From Candidatus Rariloculus versatilis (GTDB lineage Bacteria; Pseudomonadota; Gammaproteobacteria; Steroidobacterales; Rariloculaceae): a stretch of 40,482 bases of DNA. Position numbers and translations under genes: made by a program. Under the pieces are notes generated by a model, which was not told the DNA's origin, did no database searches, and saw only the letters and a program-made list of their open reading frames with translations. The stretch lies in NCBI GenBank assembly GCA_028278665.1, contig JAQAJI010000012.1:1-40482 (forward strand), in the 5' to 3' direction. This document shows positions 33,415-40,482 of the stretch, piece after piece. Every line of letters starts with the position of its first letter. The first letter of the stretch is position 1.

Positions 33415-33444
33415 CCGATAGCTCAAGTTTGAGCACAATCCAAA
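33415..33444 (-). promoter_or_regulatory. Candidate promoter and palindromic operator of the MAPEG gene
   Basis: On the minus strand TTTGGA (33439-33444) and TATCGG (33415-33420) are 18 bases apart. The spacer contains a perfect 14-base palindrome, GCTCAA-GT-TTGAGC at 33421-33434. A dimeric repressor bound there would block the promoter. Both hexamers are weak matches. Confidence 0.35.
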
Positions 33445-33758
33445 GGTATCCCAAGGAAGCACTTCAGGGACTGTGAAAGTTTCGACATGGAGCGATACCT
33501 GCCTGCGCGCAACGAACATCGGCGGGTCGGGGTCTACGCCCCGTTCGGAACGGGTACGCGCATCTGCAGGGTCGGCGTTGGACCGAACCGCAGTTGGTCC
33601 TGATGGGCAAGAAAGTTCAGAAATCGCGTGACCGGGTACCGGCATCCGATCGGAGCCGGGGCTACCAGCCAATCTCAGACAGCGAAGCGGACGCCTCTCT
33701 GGCCGCAGCTGCGGCCAGACCCTGGCAAATCGTCCGTTTCGTGCGAAGCGGCGAGCGA
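33445..33758. other. Intergenic region without recognised gene
   Basis: This 314-base stretch lies between the MAPEG promoter and the end of a small lipoprotein gene. Open frames on both strands are short and show no family motif. One + strand frame around 33500-33700 is Arg/Lys-rich but not recognisable. Given the gene remnants next door, it may be decayed sequence. Confidence 0.35.
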
Positions 33759-34040
33759 TTATTTCGCCGCGACGTCCTCCAGCACTCTATCGATGCGCTG
33801 ATTGGTGGCACCGATCTGTGCCTCGAGCTCTGCGAGCTGGGCCTCGATGGCGCTCGTGTCGCAGTCGCACTCGGGCGCCGGCTGGCCCGCCGCCGCCTCC
33901 AACGCGCTCACCTGCTCGATCAGTCGGTCAAGATCGTTTCGGTCTTGCGTTCGATCGAACCGGGTCGGCGCACAGCCGACAAGAATCAGGCCGCAAATGA
34001 TGAGCATCGGCCCACCTACAACGCTCTTCAGATTTTTCAA
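33759..34040 (-). CDS. Small coiled-coil lipoprotein
   Basis: Predicted lipoprotein of 93 residues. I start it at the TTG at 34040 because GAGGAAA lies about 7 bases upstream and the product then begins MKNLKSVVGGPMLIICGLIL with lipobox LVGC. Upstream Met codons in the frame (to 34124) lack such a site. The mature part is mainly one heptad-like helix, DLDRLIEQVSALEAAAG, then CDCDTSAIEAQLAELEAQIGATNQRIDRVLEDVAAK. This recalls Lpp or YbgF-type trimeric helices. A CDCD pair in the hinge could bind metal or form disulfides. No family is recognised with certainty. It lies on the same strand as, and downstream of, the amidohydrolase gene, 122 bases away. Confidence 0.65.
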   Translation of the reverse strand: MKNLKSVVGGPMLIICGLILVGCAPTRFDRTQDRNDLDRLIEQVSALEAAAGQPAPECDCDTSAIEAQLAELEAQIGATNQRIDRVLEDVAAK

Positions 34041-34162
34041 GGTAATTTCCTCAGCCACCGGTAACAACAACTGCGACGGAAACAAAAGCTCCGCACCGGA
34101 CATTGTATCTCGATTTTGCTGCATCTCCGAACCGTGCGACTCCGGCGGGGCGAAACGCCGTT

Positions 34163-35443
34163 CTATTCGGCCCAGCGAGCCGGCAACGCGGCACGATCGA
34201 CCTCCGATCCGCGCAGATAGACGCTGTCGATGCGTCGCGTGTTGTAGATGTTCTCGAGGGGATTGGCATCGAGCACGATGAAGTCGGCGCTGTAACCCTC
34301 TGCCACGGAACCGGACCCGTCAAGCCCGACCACCGCTGCGGCTGCGCTCGTCGCCGCGACGATGACTTCGGCGGGCGTCATGCCGGCCGCGACCATGTCG
34401 GCCATCTCCTCGTGAGCGTCCCAGCCGGCGCCGTCGCCGTCCGTGCCGAGAACGATGGGGATCCCGGTGGCCTGCATGCGCAACAGGTTGTTCGACTGCA
34501 GCCGGTAGCTACGACCGGGAATCGGGCCGGTCCGGGCCGCCAACTGCTCGCGCATCCGCTCGACGGCCGACTCGGGCAGCGTCTCGGCGCGGAAGTCCAG
34601 ATCGCGCTCCGTCAGGTAGCCGCTGTCGGGCAGGTTCGGCATAAGGAACACGTCCGGCCGCTCGGCCAGCAGACCAAGCAACTCGCGGTCGACGGGGAGA
34701 TCGCGCACGCCGTGCGCAAAACCGTCGACCCCGGCACGCAGCAATTCCGTGGCGTCCTCCAGATAGTAGATGTGGGCCGCGACTCGCAGACCCTGGGCAT
34801 GCGCCTCGTCGATGGCAGCCCGGTAGAGCGGCGGGGTCAGTTTCTCAACCGTGCCGTTCCTGTCGTCGACCCAGACCTTGACGATATCGACGCCGGCGGC
34901 GGCCAGCTCCTGCACGGCGGCCCGGGCTTCGGCTTCGGTGGTCACGCCGTAGGGAACATCGCGCCGGTCCGCGGCGCCGGGGCCGGCATCCGGCATCGCG
35001 ATGCCTGCGCCCGCCATCCTGAAAAGCGCGGCGCCCGGAATGGTCTCTTCGCGCAAGCCGGACGCCTCCTCGCGATCGAGTCCCATGCTCAGCGCGGCAG
35101 CGACACCGTGGTACGCCAGGCGTTCGAGGTGCTCGACGATGTTGTCGCGCGAGTAGTTGGCGGGTGTGTCCGTCATGGCCGCAACATCGGCATAGCCGAG
35201 ATGAACGTGACCATCGACGATCGCGGGCATGACCGTCTTGCCGCTCAGGTCCACGCGTGCGGCGCCTGCCGGTGCGTCGACCGCTCCGGCGCTGCCGACT
35301 GCGGCGAACCGTCCGTCCTCGACAAGGAAGGCCGAGTTGGCGATGGGCGCCGTTCGGTCACGGACGATGATGGAGGATTCGCCGCCCGGTGAACAGGCAG
35401 CGATCAGCGGCAGGGTACACAACAACAGTCCAAAGGCTCTCAT
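34163..35443 (-). CDS. Amidohydrolase family lipoprotein
   Basis: Exported metal-dependent hydrolase of 426 residues (imidazolonepropionase/dipeptidase-like branch). A signal with lipobox IAAC (Cys17) predicts membrane anchoring outside the cytoplasm. The metal-site residues of the amidohydrolase barrel are visible: His79 and His81 (DGHVHLG), Lys189 (IVKVWVDD, possibly carboxylated), His224 (AAHIYYLED), His244 (GFAHGV) and Asp335 (LGTDGDG). The C-terminus SVAEGYSADFIVLDANPLENI is the typical end of this superfamily. It is one of a run of minus-strand exported or hydrolytic enzymes. The substrate is unknown; cyclic amides, lactones or peptides are all possible. Confidence 0.9.
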   Translation of the reverse strand: MRAFGLLLCTLPLIAACSPGGESSIIVRDRTAPIANSAFLVEDGRFAAVGSAGAVDAPAGAARVDLSGKTVMPAIVDGHVHLGYADVAAMTDTPANYSRDNIVEHLERLAYHGVAAALSMGLDREEASGLREETIPGAALFRMAGAGIAMPDAGPGAADRRDVPYGVTTEAEARAAVQELAAAGVDIVKVWVDDRNGTVEKLTPPLYRAAIDEAHAQGLRVAAHIYYLEDATELLRAGVDGFAHGVRDLPVDRELLGLLAERPDVFLMPNLPDSGYLTERDLDFRAETLPESAVERMREQLAARTGPIPGRSYRLQSNNLLRMQATGIPIVLGTDGDGAGWDAHEEMADMVAAGMTPAEVIVAATSAAAAVVGLDGSGSVAEGYSADFIVLDANPLENIYNTRRIDSVYLRGSEVDRAALPARWAE

Positions 35444-35541
35444 GATGACTTCCTCGAGAACATCGCCTCGTCGAAAACGCGGTTCGGACGCCGATCGGAA
35501 GCCGGCTCACCGGTCGCCCGCCCGCGACCTGAGCGTTCGCG

Positions 35542-36672
35542 CTACTCGTTCTCGTTGATATTGAAGATCACCGCATCCTCGGCCGGTGGGCGGTAGACCT
35601 CAAGACCGCTGCTCCTGAGCGGCACCGACAATCCGTTGGCGATGGCTTCCTCGACCTGTCTCTCGTAGGCCCGTTCGCCGCTTAGCGACGACCCGACGGC
35701 GCTGTTTCCCTCATGGCAGGAGTACTCGTAGACCTCGTAGTTCGGCTGCGTCGTGATCATGATGCGATACGTGAACGGCGCCGCGAATGTGCCCGGATCG
35801 TCTATCGTCGCCAGCAGCTCGATCATGTCCGGATCGACGCGCGTGTAGCGTTCGGTGAGCATGAGCTCCTCGCTGTGCCGACCCGCCGCGCCGACCCCGG
35901 TCTGATCCGTGAAGTTTTTCGTCTCGACGACGAGCGTGTCGCCGTCCCAGTAGCCGCGGGCATTGCCGAGGTACTGGCGGATGTCGTCGGTCATGTGCGG
36001 GCTGTCGTTTAGCCTGATGACCCGCGTGTCGTGGATCATCTCGTATGTGTTCGAGACCTCCGTCGGGCTCTGGGCGATCCGTATGCCGTTGCCGTAGATC
36101 GACGGCAGCGCCGAACCGAAGATGCCGCGCGTGATGCAGCGGTCATAGAGCGAGAAGTCATCGAAGTCGTCCCACGGGCCCGGACCGAAGGTGCCGCCCC
36201 GCGGTTCGGCCGCTCTAGCCCTGCCCTGCTCGTTCATTTCCGGGATGCGGCCGTCCGGCGGATCGACGACCAGCGACGTGTAGCCGAACGTGCGCACGCC
36301 CCACTCGTTGCGCAGGAAGGTCTCGGTGTCTTCGGCGGCATTGCGGCCGGCCTGGTCGCGGCTCGCGCGCTGCATGAACTCCTCGTCCGTCAGGTGTTCG
36401 CGCGTACCGAACTGCTCGGGCCGTTCGCGCGGAATCCCGCGCATGTCGTCGACGCTCCAGACGCCTTCGATCGACGGGTCTCCCCACGACGTGCGCGGCG
36501 GCTGCCAGTCGGGATCCACGATCGCGGCGATCGTCGTCTCCGCGGGCGCGGACCTGAGTTCGGTCGGCGTCGCGGCCGGCCCGGGGCCTCCGCCCTGCGG
36601 CAGCGCGACGAGCGGCACGAGCATGGCGCCGAGCGCCGCGGAGATACGGATCATCCTGGTCTTGTTGTCCAT
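35542..36672 (-). CDS. Conserved secreted protein of unknown function
   Basis: Exported protein of 376 residues. I start it at the ATG at 36672 (MDNKTRMIRISAALGAMLV), which gives a signal peptide ending near VALPQ|GGG; the frame extends to 36717 without one. The mature protein has WGDPSIEGVWSVDDMRGIPRERP near residues 60-82, FGYTSLVVDPPDGRIPEMNEQGRAR, DRCITRGIFGSALPSIYGNGIRIAQSP, and WDGDTLVVETKNFTD...TERYTRVDPDMIELLATIDDP. The last part looks like the family of secreted proteins often found beside amidohydrolases and PQQ- or NHL-type proteins, but I know no assigned function. A beta-rich fold is likely. It sits between the amidohydrolase and NHL-like genes on one strand. Confidence 0.8.
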   Translation of the reverse strand: MDNKTRMIRISAALGAMLVPLVALPQGGGPGPAATPTELRSAPAETTIAAIVDPDWQPPRTSWGDPSIEGVWSVDDMRGIPRERPEQFGTREHLTDEEFMQRASRDQAGRNAAEDTETFLRNEWGVRTFGYTSLVVDPPDGRIPEMNEQGRARAAEPRGGTFGPGPWDDFDDFSLYDRCITRGIFGSALPSIYGNGIRIAQSPTEVSNTYEMIHDTRVIRLNDSPHMTDDIRQYLGNARGYWDGDTLVVETKNFTDQTGVGAAGRHSEELMLTERYTRVDPDMIELLATIDDPGTFAAPFTYRIMITTQPNYEVYEYSCHEGNSAVGSSLSGERAYERQVEEAIANGLSVPLRSSGLEVYRPPAEDAVIFNINENE

Positions 36673-36841
36673 GATGGGTCCTCTGGGCAAGAGGTTAGAC
36701 CAGGTAGCATAGGGCATTCCCGATTCTTGCTCTACCGTCTCGAAGAATCAGTCCGCAAGCTCCGAATTCGGTCCGAATGGGGAATTCGGGAGTTCGAAAT
36801 CCGAGAGCAACGCCGCATATCCACCACGCGGCGCAGCTCGG

Positions 36842-37972
36842 CTACTGATCCACTCTGCGAAACTTCTGGGCGCGCTGACCGGTGTTGACTTCGGTCGTGT
36901 AGAGATTGCCCTGGGAGTCGACCGCGATGTCGTGCACGACATGGAACTGTCCGGCGGAGCGGCCCGCGCGCCCGAGACGCGCTCGGGTAACTCCCGACAT
37001 GCGCTCGACGATCCTGAGTTCGTTGTTCATCCCGTCGACCATGAAGATCCAGGCCTGCCCGGCGTCGTTCGAAAGCACGAGGTCCGAAACCGAGCCGCTC
37101 AATAGCGTGTCGGGCTCGAAGAAGGCCTCGGACACGAAGGTGCCGTCCGTGCGAAACACCTGGTAGCGGTTGTTGGCGCGGTCGCAGGCATAGACGAGCC
37201 GGTCCGTCGACACGTAGACGCAGTGCACGGGGCTTGCGAACTGGTCGGAGGGCTCGCTGGCCGGATCGTAGGCAGGCATCGGATCGTCATGCGGCCGGTT
37301 GCCGTAGGCGCCCCAGTGGCGCTGGTAGGCGCCCGTGTCGGCGTCGAAGACAACGACGCGCCGGTTGCCGTAACCGTCCGCGACATAGACCTCGCCAGCG
37401 GCGGTGTCGACAAAGAGATCGGCGGGGCGGCCGAGATTGGCGGTGTCGTTGCTGCCGGTGTTGCTGTCCGCCGCGCCGATCTGCATGACGAACTCGCCGT
37501 CCGTCGTGAACTTGAGGATCTGGTTGTCGCCTTCGCCGTTGCCGGCAAGCCAGACGTAGCCGTCAGCGACGTGGATGCCATGCTCGTTGCGCGGCCAGTC
37601 GTAGCCTTCCGCGGGTCCACCCCAGGCGCGCAAGAGGTTGCCGCTCAGATCGAACTCGAGCACGGGCGGCGCCGCGGAGCAGCAGTTGCTGAGCGGCGGT
37701 TCCTGGCTTGCACCGAGTTCGCGCTCGGTCAGCGAGCGCGGCCGCTGCACGATCCAGACGCGATCGTCGGCATCGACATGAATCCCTGCGACCTGGCCCA
37801 GAATCCAGTCGTTCGGCAGCGGCTTCGGCCAGAACGGGTCGACCGCGAAGGTCGGAATGTCTGCGGCGGCTTCGAGCGCCGGCACGGAAATCTGCGCCCG
37901 AACCGATATGGACGCGATGGCGAGAACGCCGCTTAGCGCTACGATGCAGGCAAGACGGGCAATCCGGATCAT
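36842..37972 (-). CDS. Secreted NHL-repeat beta-propeller protein
   Basis: Exported protein of 376 residues with a six-bladed NHL/peptidylamidoglycolate lyase-like propeller. The ATG at 37972 has GGAGGGA 6 bases upstream and opens MIRIARLACIVALSGVLAI, a signal peptide ending near SVRAQ. Repeats are seen at GQVAGIHVDADDRVWIVQRP, NEHGIHVADGYVWLAGNGEGDNQILKF, RPADLFVDTAAGEVYVADGYGNRRVVVFD, PVHCVYVSTDRLVYACDRANNRYQVF and VHDIAVDSQGNLYTTEVNTGQRAQKF. The opening VDPFWPKPLPNDWILGQVAG is shared by a widespread proteobacterial/acidobacterial family. Enzymatic (lactonase/lyase) or binding function is not settled. Confidence 0.85.
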   Translation of the reverse strand: MIRIARLACIVALSGVLAIASISVRAQISVPALEAAADIPTFAVDPFWPKPLPNDWILGQVAGIHVDADDRVWIVQRPRSLTERELGASQEPPLSNCCSAAPPVLEFDLSGNLLRAWGGPAEGYDWPRNEHGIHVADGYVWLAGNGEGDNQILKFTTDGEFVMQIGAADSNTGSNDTANLGRPADLFVDTAAGEVYVADGYGNRRVVVFDADTGAYQRHWGAYGNRPHDDPMPAYDPASEPSDQFASPVHCVYVSTDRLVYACDRANNRYQVFRTDGTFVSEAFFEPDTLLSGSVSDLVLSNDAGQAWIFMVDGMNNELRIVERMSGVTRARLGRAGRSAGQFHVVHDIAVDSQGNLYTTEVNTGQRAQKFRRVDQ

Positions 37973-38074
37973 GCTGCTCCCTCCCCCCCTTCGAGCTGCC
38001 GGCAATGATAGCGCGAGACCCGGCCGACCCCGGGGAACTCCGGCCAGAAAGCAATCCGGATCGGCTCGTGTACC

Positions 38075-38875
38075 CTACCGCGCAGGCGCCGCGTCCAGCC
38101 GCACGATCCAGCCCTGCGTCTCATCGCTGGCCGCCGGATAACGCTCGGCAACGAGCGGATCGTGGCCGGGCACGATGTGATCGGGCGAGCTCGCGAGCTT
38201 GCGCAGCGTCGCGTAGCCGTCGAGTAGTTCCGCGAGATTGTAGAGGATCGGAAAGGCGCGGCCCTGCTCCATGTGCGCGTAGAGGTGGCTCGCATCGGAA
38301 GCGAGCACCACCCAGCCGCGCGCCGTGCGGACCCGCACGGCCTGCAGTCCCTTGGTGTGGCCGCCGATCCGATGGACGGTGATGCCGGGAGCGATCTTGT
38401 CGGCGCCGTCGTGAAACTGCACTCGGCCTGCGAAGACCCGGCGTACCATCCGGGCCACGTCGTCGGCGTCGAACGCCTTGCTGATTTCCGGGTGGCACAT
38501 GCAGCGGCCCGACGCGTACTGCATCTCATCGTCCTGCAGGTGGTAGCAAGCGTTCTCGAAGAGCTCCCCGTTGCCGGCATGGTCGTAGTGCATGTGAGTG
38601 ACGATCACATCGCGAACGTCCTGCCGCCGTATGCCGGCCGCCGCCAGACCTTCCTCGACCGGATGCGTGATCGTGCGGCCGCGCCTGGCGGCGGCCTCGG
38701 CGCCGAACCCGGTGTCCACGACAATCGTGCGCTCGCCGCCGACGATGGCCCAGACGTAGTAGTCGAGCGGCATGGGTGAGTCGTCATGCGGGTCGCCGTC
38801 GATGAAGTTTTCCGACGCCTTGCGCGGATGCTCCGCGTACTTGATCGCGTAGACCTCGTAGTTCGATTCACTCAT
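38075..38875 (-). CDS. Metallo-beta-lactamase fold hydrolase, N-acyl homoserine lactonase-like
   Basis: Soluble metallohydrolase of 266 residues related to AHL lactonases (AiiA/AttM type). I start it at the ATG at 38875 (MSESNYEVYAIKYAEHPRKAS), preceded by GGAG 7 bases upstream; the frame to 39031 has no homology. The two-metal site shows HxHxDH at His94, His96, Asp98 and His99 (THMHYDHAG). Further ligands are in GGHTKG, SDASHLY and PGHDP. No signal peptide is seen, so it is probably cytoplasmic. Many relatives hydrolyse lactones in catabolic pathways rather than quorum signals. With an aldehyde dehydrogenase next to it, a catabolic lactone is at least as likely. Confidence 0.87.
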   Translation of the reverse strand: MSESNYEVYAIKYAEHPRKASENFIDGDPHDDSPMPLDYYVWAIVGGERTIVVDTGFGAEAAARRGRTITHPVEEGLAAAGIRRQDVRDVIVTHMHYDHAGNGELFENACYHLQDDEMQYASGRCMCHPEISKAFDADDVARMVRRVFAGRVQFHDGADKIAPGITVHRIGGHTKGLQAVRVRTARGWVVLASDASHLYAHMEQGRAFPILYNLAELLDGYATLRKLASSPDHIVPGHDPLVAERYPAASDETQGWIVRLDAAPAR

Positions 38876-39128
38876 ATGTCGCTCCGCTACCTGGATCGCA
38901 CTCCCGCCGGCAGTCCGTGGTGACAGTCCCGCTTCGCATCGAGACCGGCGACACGCCCGCCCGGCAAGGCGCAGGAAGGGAGAATATCGGGAATTCCCCA
39001 CCGACGAACAACGCAGTCGGGCGAGGTGCATCGTTGGTCGATCGGGCAGCTTCGGCCGGGCATTTCGCCCAATCGGGCATGGCGAGGCGGTCTTCCGCCA
39101 AATGCTGTTGGACGTTCACCATGGGCTG
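38876..39128. other. Intergenic region between aldehyde dehydrogenase and lactonase-like genes
   Basis: No gene is recognised in these 253 bases. A small hairpin, GGCGG-TCTT-CCGCC at 39086-39099, lies about 30 bases after the dehydrogenase stop and could be a weak terminator. The lactonase gene's ribosome binding site is at its lower end. Confidence 0.3.
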
Positions 39129-40482
39129 CTAGCGCTGGATGAAGGGATTCGGCGTTTCGCCGCTCGTGTCGATCCAGACGCTTTTCTCCTGCACGTATTC
39201 GCGGATCGCGGCAAGCCCGTTCTCGCGGCCGAAACCCGAGCGCTTGTAGCCGCCGAACGGCGACAGGTAGCTCGATGCCCGGTAGGTATTGATCCAGACG
39301 GTGCCGGACTCGAGCCTGCGCGCCATCGTCAGGCAACGCCCGATGTCGGCCGTCCAGACGCCGGCCGCAAGCCCATAGACCGTGCCGTTGGCGATCTCGA
39401 CCGCCTCGTCGTCGTCGTCGAAGGGGATGACGCCGAGCACCGGGCCGAACACTTCTTCCTGGGCGATCCGCATGCCGGGTTCGACATCGACGAAGACCGT
39501 GGGCTCCACGAACCAGCCGTCGCCGCACTCCGGCCGCTCGGCCCGGCGGCCGCCGAGCACGCACTTCGCGCCCTCGTTCCTCGCAATATCGATGTAGTTC
39601 AGGACCTTGGCCAGTTGCGGCCGCGTTGCGACGGGGCCGATCTGAGTATCCGGGTCGAGCGGATTGCCCATCCGCGCGGTGTTCGCAAGCGCGACGAAAC
39701 GCTCCACGAACTCGTCGACGATCGACCGGTGGATCAGCGCGCGCGAGCCTGCAACGCAGGTCTGCCCTGTGGCCGCAAGGATGCCGGACACGACGCCCTT
39801 GAGGGAATCGTCGAGATCCGCATCCGCAAAGACGATGTTTGCCGACTTGCCGCCGAGCTCCATCGTCACGGGCTTGATTCCCGCCGCTGCAGTCTCATAG
39901 ACGCGCTGTCCCGTCGCATCTCCGCCCGTGAACGCGACCTTGGCGATGTCCGGGTGACCGACCAGCGCATCGCCGATCTCGTTGCCGAATCCCGTGACGA
40001 TATTGACCACGCCGGGCGGGAAACCGGCCTCGGCAAAGAGCTTGCCGAATTCGAGCGCCGAAACGGAGGCATGCTCAGACGGCTTCCAGACTAAGGTGTT
40101 GCCCGCGGCGAGCGCGGGCGCGAGCTTCCAGGTTCCGAGCATCAGCGGCGAGTTCCAGGGCGTCAGCGCCGCGACCACGCCGAGCGGTTCCTCGAGCGTG
40201 AAGTTGAACATGCCGGGCTTTTCGATCGGGATGACGCGCCCTTCGAGCTTGTCGGCGAGCCCCGCGTAATAGCGAAACCACTGCGGCAGGTAGCGCAGTT
40301 GCGCGCCCATCTCCGAGATCAGCTTGCCGTTGTCGCGAGTCTCCAGTTGCGCAAGTTCCTCCGCCTGCTCTGCCAGTAAATCCCCGACGCGCGCGAGCAG
40401 GACGCCTCGATCGGTCGCAGACAGTTCGCGCCAGCTCCGGTCCCTGTACGCCGCGCGCGCCGCCGCGACGGCGGCGTCGATG
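39129..40482 (-). CDS. Aldehyde dehydrogenase family protein, 5' end outside the window
   Basis: NAD(P)-dependent aldehyde dehydrogenase; about 450 residues are present and the N-terminus is cut by the window edge. The frame is open to the last base and encodes the usual N-terminal helix pattern before VGDLLAEQAEELAQLETRDNGK. PWNSPLMLGTWKLAPALAAGN is the cofactor-domain signature, the general base Glu lies in MELGGKSAN, and the catalytic Cys in GQTCVAGSR. EEVFGPVLGVIPFDDDDEA and YLSPFGGYKRSGFGRENG complete the family. It resembles gamma-glutamylaminobutyraldehyde/betaine or vanillin-type members; the substrate cannot be fixed. A 253-base gap separates it from the lactonase-like gene. Confidence 0.95.
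   Translation of the reverse strand, partial: IDAAVAAARAAYRDRSWRELSATDRGVLLARVGDLLAEQAEELAQLETRDNGKLISEMGAQLRYLPQWFRYYAGLADKLEGRVIPIEKPGMFNFTLEEPLGVVAALTPWNSPLMLGTWKLAPALAAGNTLVWKPSEHASVSALEFGKLFAEAGFPPGVVNIVTGFGNEIGDALVGHPDIAKVAFTGGDATGQRVYETAAAGIKPVTMELGGKSANIVFADADLDDSLKGVVSGILAATGQTCVAGSRALIHRSIVDEFVERFVALANTARMGNPLDPDTQIGPVATRPQLAKVLNYIDIARNEGAKCVLGGRRAERPECGDGWFVEPTVFVDVEPGMRIAQEEVFGPVLGVIPFDDDDEAVEIANGTVYGLAAGVWTADIGRCLTMARRLESGTVWINTYRASSYLSPFGGYKRSGFGRENGLAAIREYVQEKSVWIDTSGETPNPFIQR

Noticed and set aside
33500-33700. Arg/Lys-rich + strand frame (GRRWTEPQLVLMGKK)
   Set aside because: It briefly resembles a transposase helix, but no other transposase motif, inverted repeat or target duplication was found.
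38075-38875. Quorum-quenching role for the lactonase-like protein
   Set aside because: The HxHxDH motif fits, but the family has many catabolic members and no quorum-sensing gene is in the window. The specific role is not supported.

Overview
The window is high-GC (strong G/C third-position bias), densely packed bacterial chromosome. A TonB-dependent receptor of the Xanthomonas/Caulobacter type, an RND tripartite efflux pump, TRAP transporters and lipoproteins indicate a Gram-negative proteobacterium. The DUF2849-cysI-DUF934 sulfite reductase cluster and the mix of catabolic enzymes fit a free-living, probably marine, alpha- or gammaproteobacterium; I cannot place it more exactly. No rRNA, tRNA, CRISPR array, insertion sequence or phage gene was recognised.

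Layout. 1-2.4 kb (-): 3'-truncated and frameshifted TonB-dependent receptor with an operator-like repeat array upstream. 2.7-8.0 kb (+): D-2-hydroxyacid dehydrogenase, UMF1-type MFS transporter, FabD-like acyltransferase, and an ATP sulfurylase/APS kinase fusion whose kinase part carries a frameshifting deletion. 8.2-9.9 kb (-): orphan MacB-type permease and a small lipoprotein gene broken at a homopolymer. 10.0-12.5 kb (+): DUF2849, sulfite reductase hemoprotein, DUF934. 12.6-16.6 kb (-): TAXI-type binding lipoprotein, MltD-like transglycosylase with LysM repeats, DUF985 cupin. 16.8-22.8 kb (+): Tat-exported class II aldolase-like protein, secreted lectin-like protein, homogentisate dioxygenase directly coupled to a complete DctPQM TRAP transporter. 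22.8-23.1 kb: C-terminal remnant of L-serine dehydratase. 23.2-30.5 kb (+): KshA-like Rieske oxygenase, then outer-membrane factor, adaptor and pump of an RND system. 30.5-32.5 kb (-): an unusual GPP34 (GOLPH3-like)-cytochrome P450 fusion. 32.5-34.0 kb: gene debris (PstS-like N-terminus, frameshifted MAPEG gene) and a small lipoprotein. 34.1-40.5 kb (-): amidohydrolase lipoprotein, uncharacterised secreted protein, NHL/beta-propeller protein, lactonase-like metallo-hydrolase and an aldehyde dehydrogenase cut by the window edge.

Functional reading. Four themes stand out: sulfate/sulfite assimilation (sulfurylase; sulfite reductase), aromatic catabolism (hmgA plus a TRAP importer), oxidation and export of hydrophobic compounds (Rieske oxygenase, P450, RND pump), and a block of exported or hydrolytic catabolic enzymes ending in an aldehyde dehydrogenase.

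The most novel item is the GPP34-P450 fusion at 30528-32525: a domain known from Golgi lipid-binding proteins joined in one frame to a P450 that keeps its heme cysteine and ExxR motif but lacks the usual I-helix acid-alcohol pair. Four genes are interrupted by frameshifts (near 636, 7577, 9895 and 33176). Two lie in 6-base homopolymers and one in a 3-base run, so read errors should be excluded before calling them pseudogenes. No transcription factor gene is present, so the proposed operators have no local regulator.
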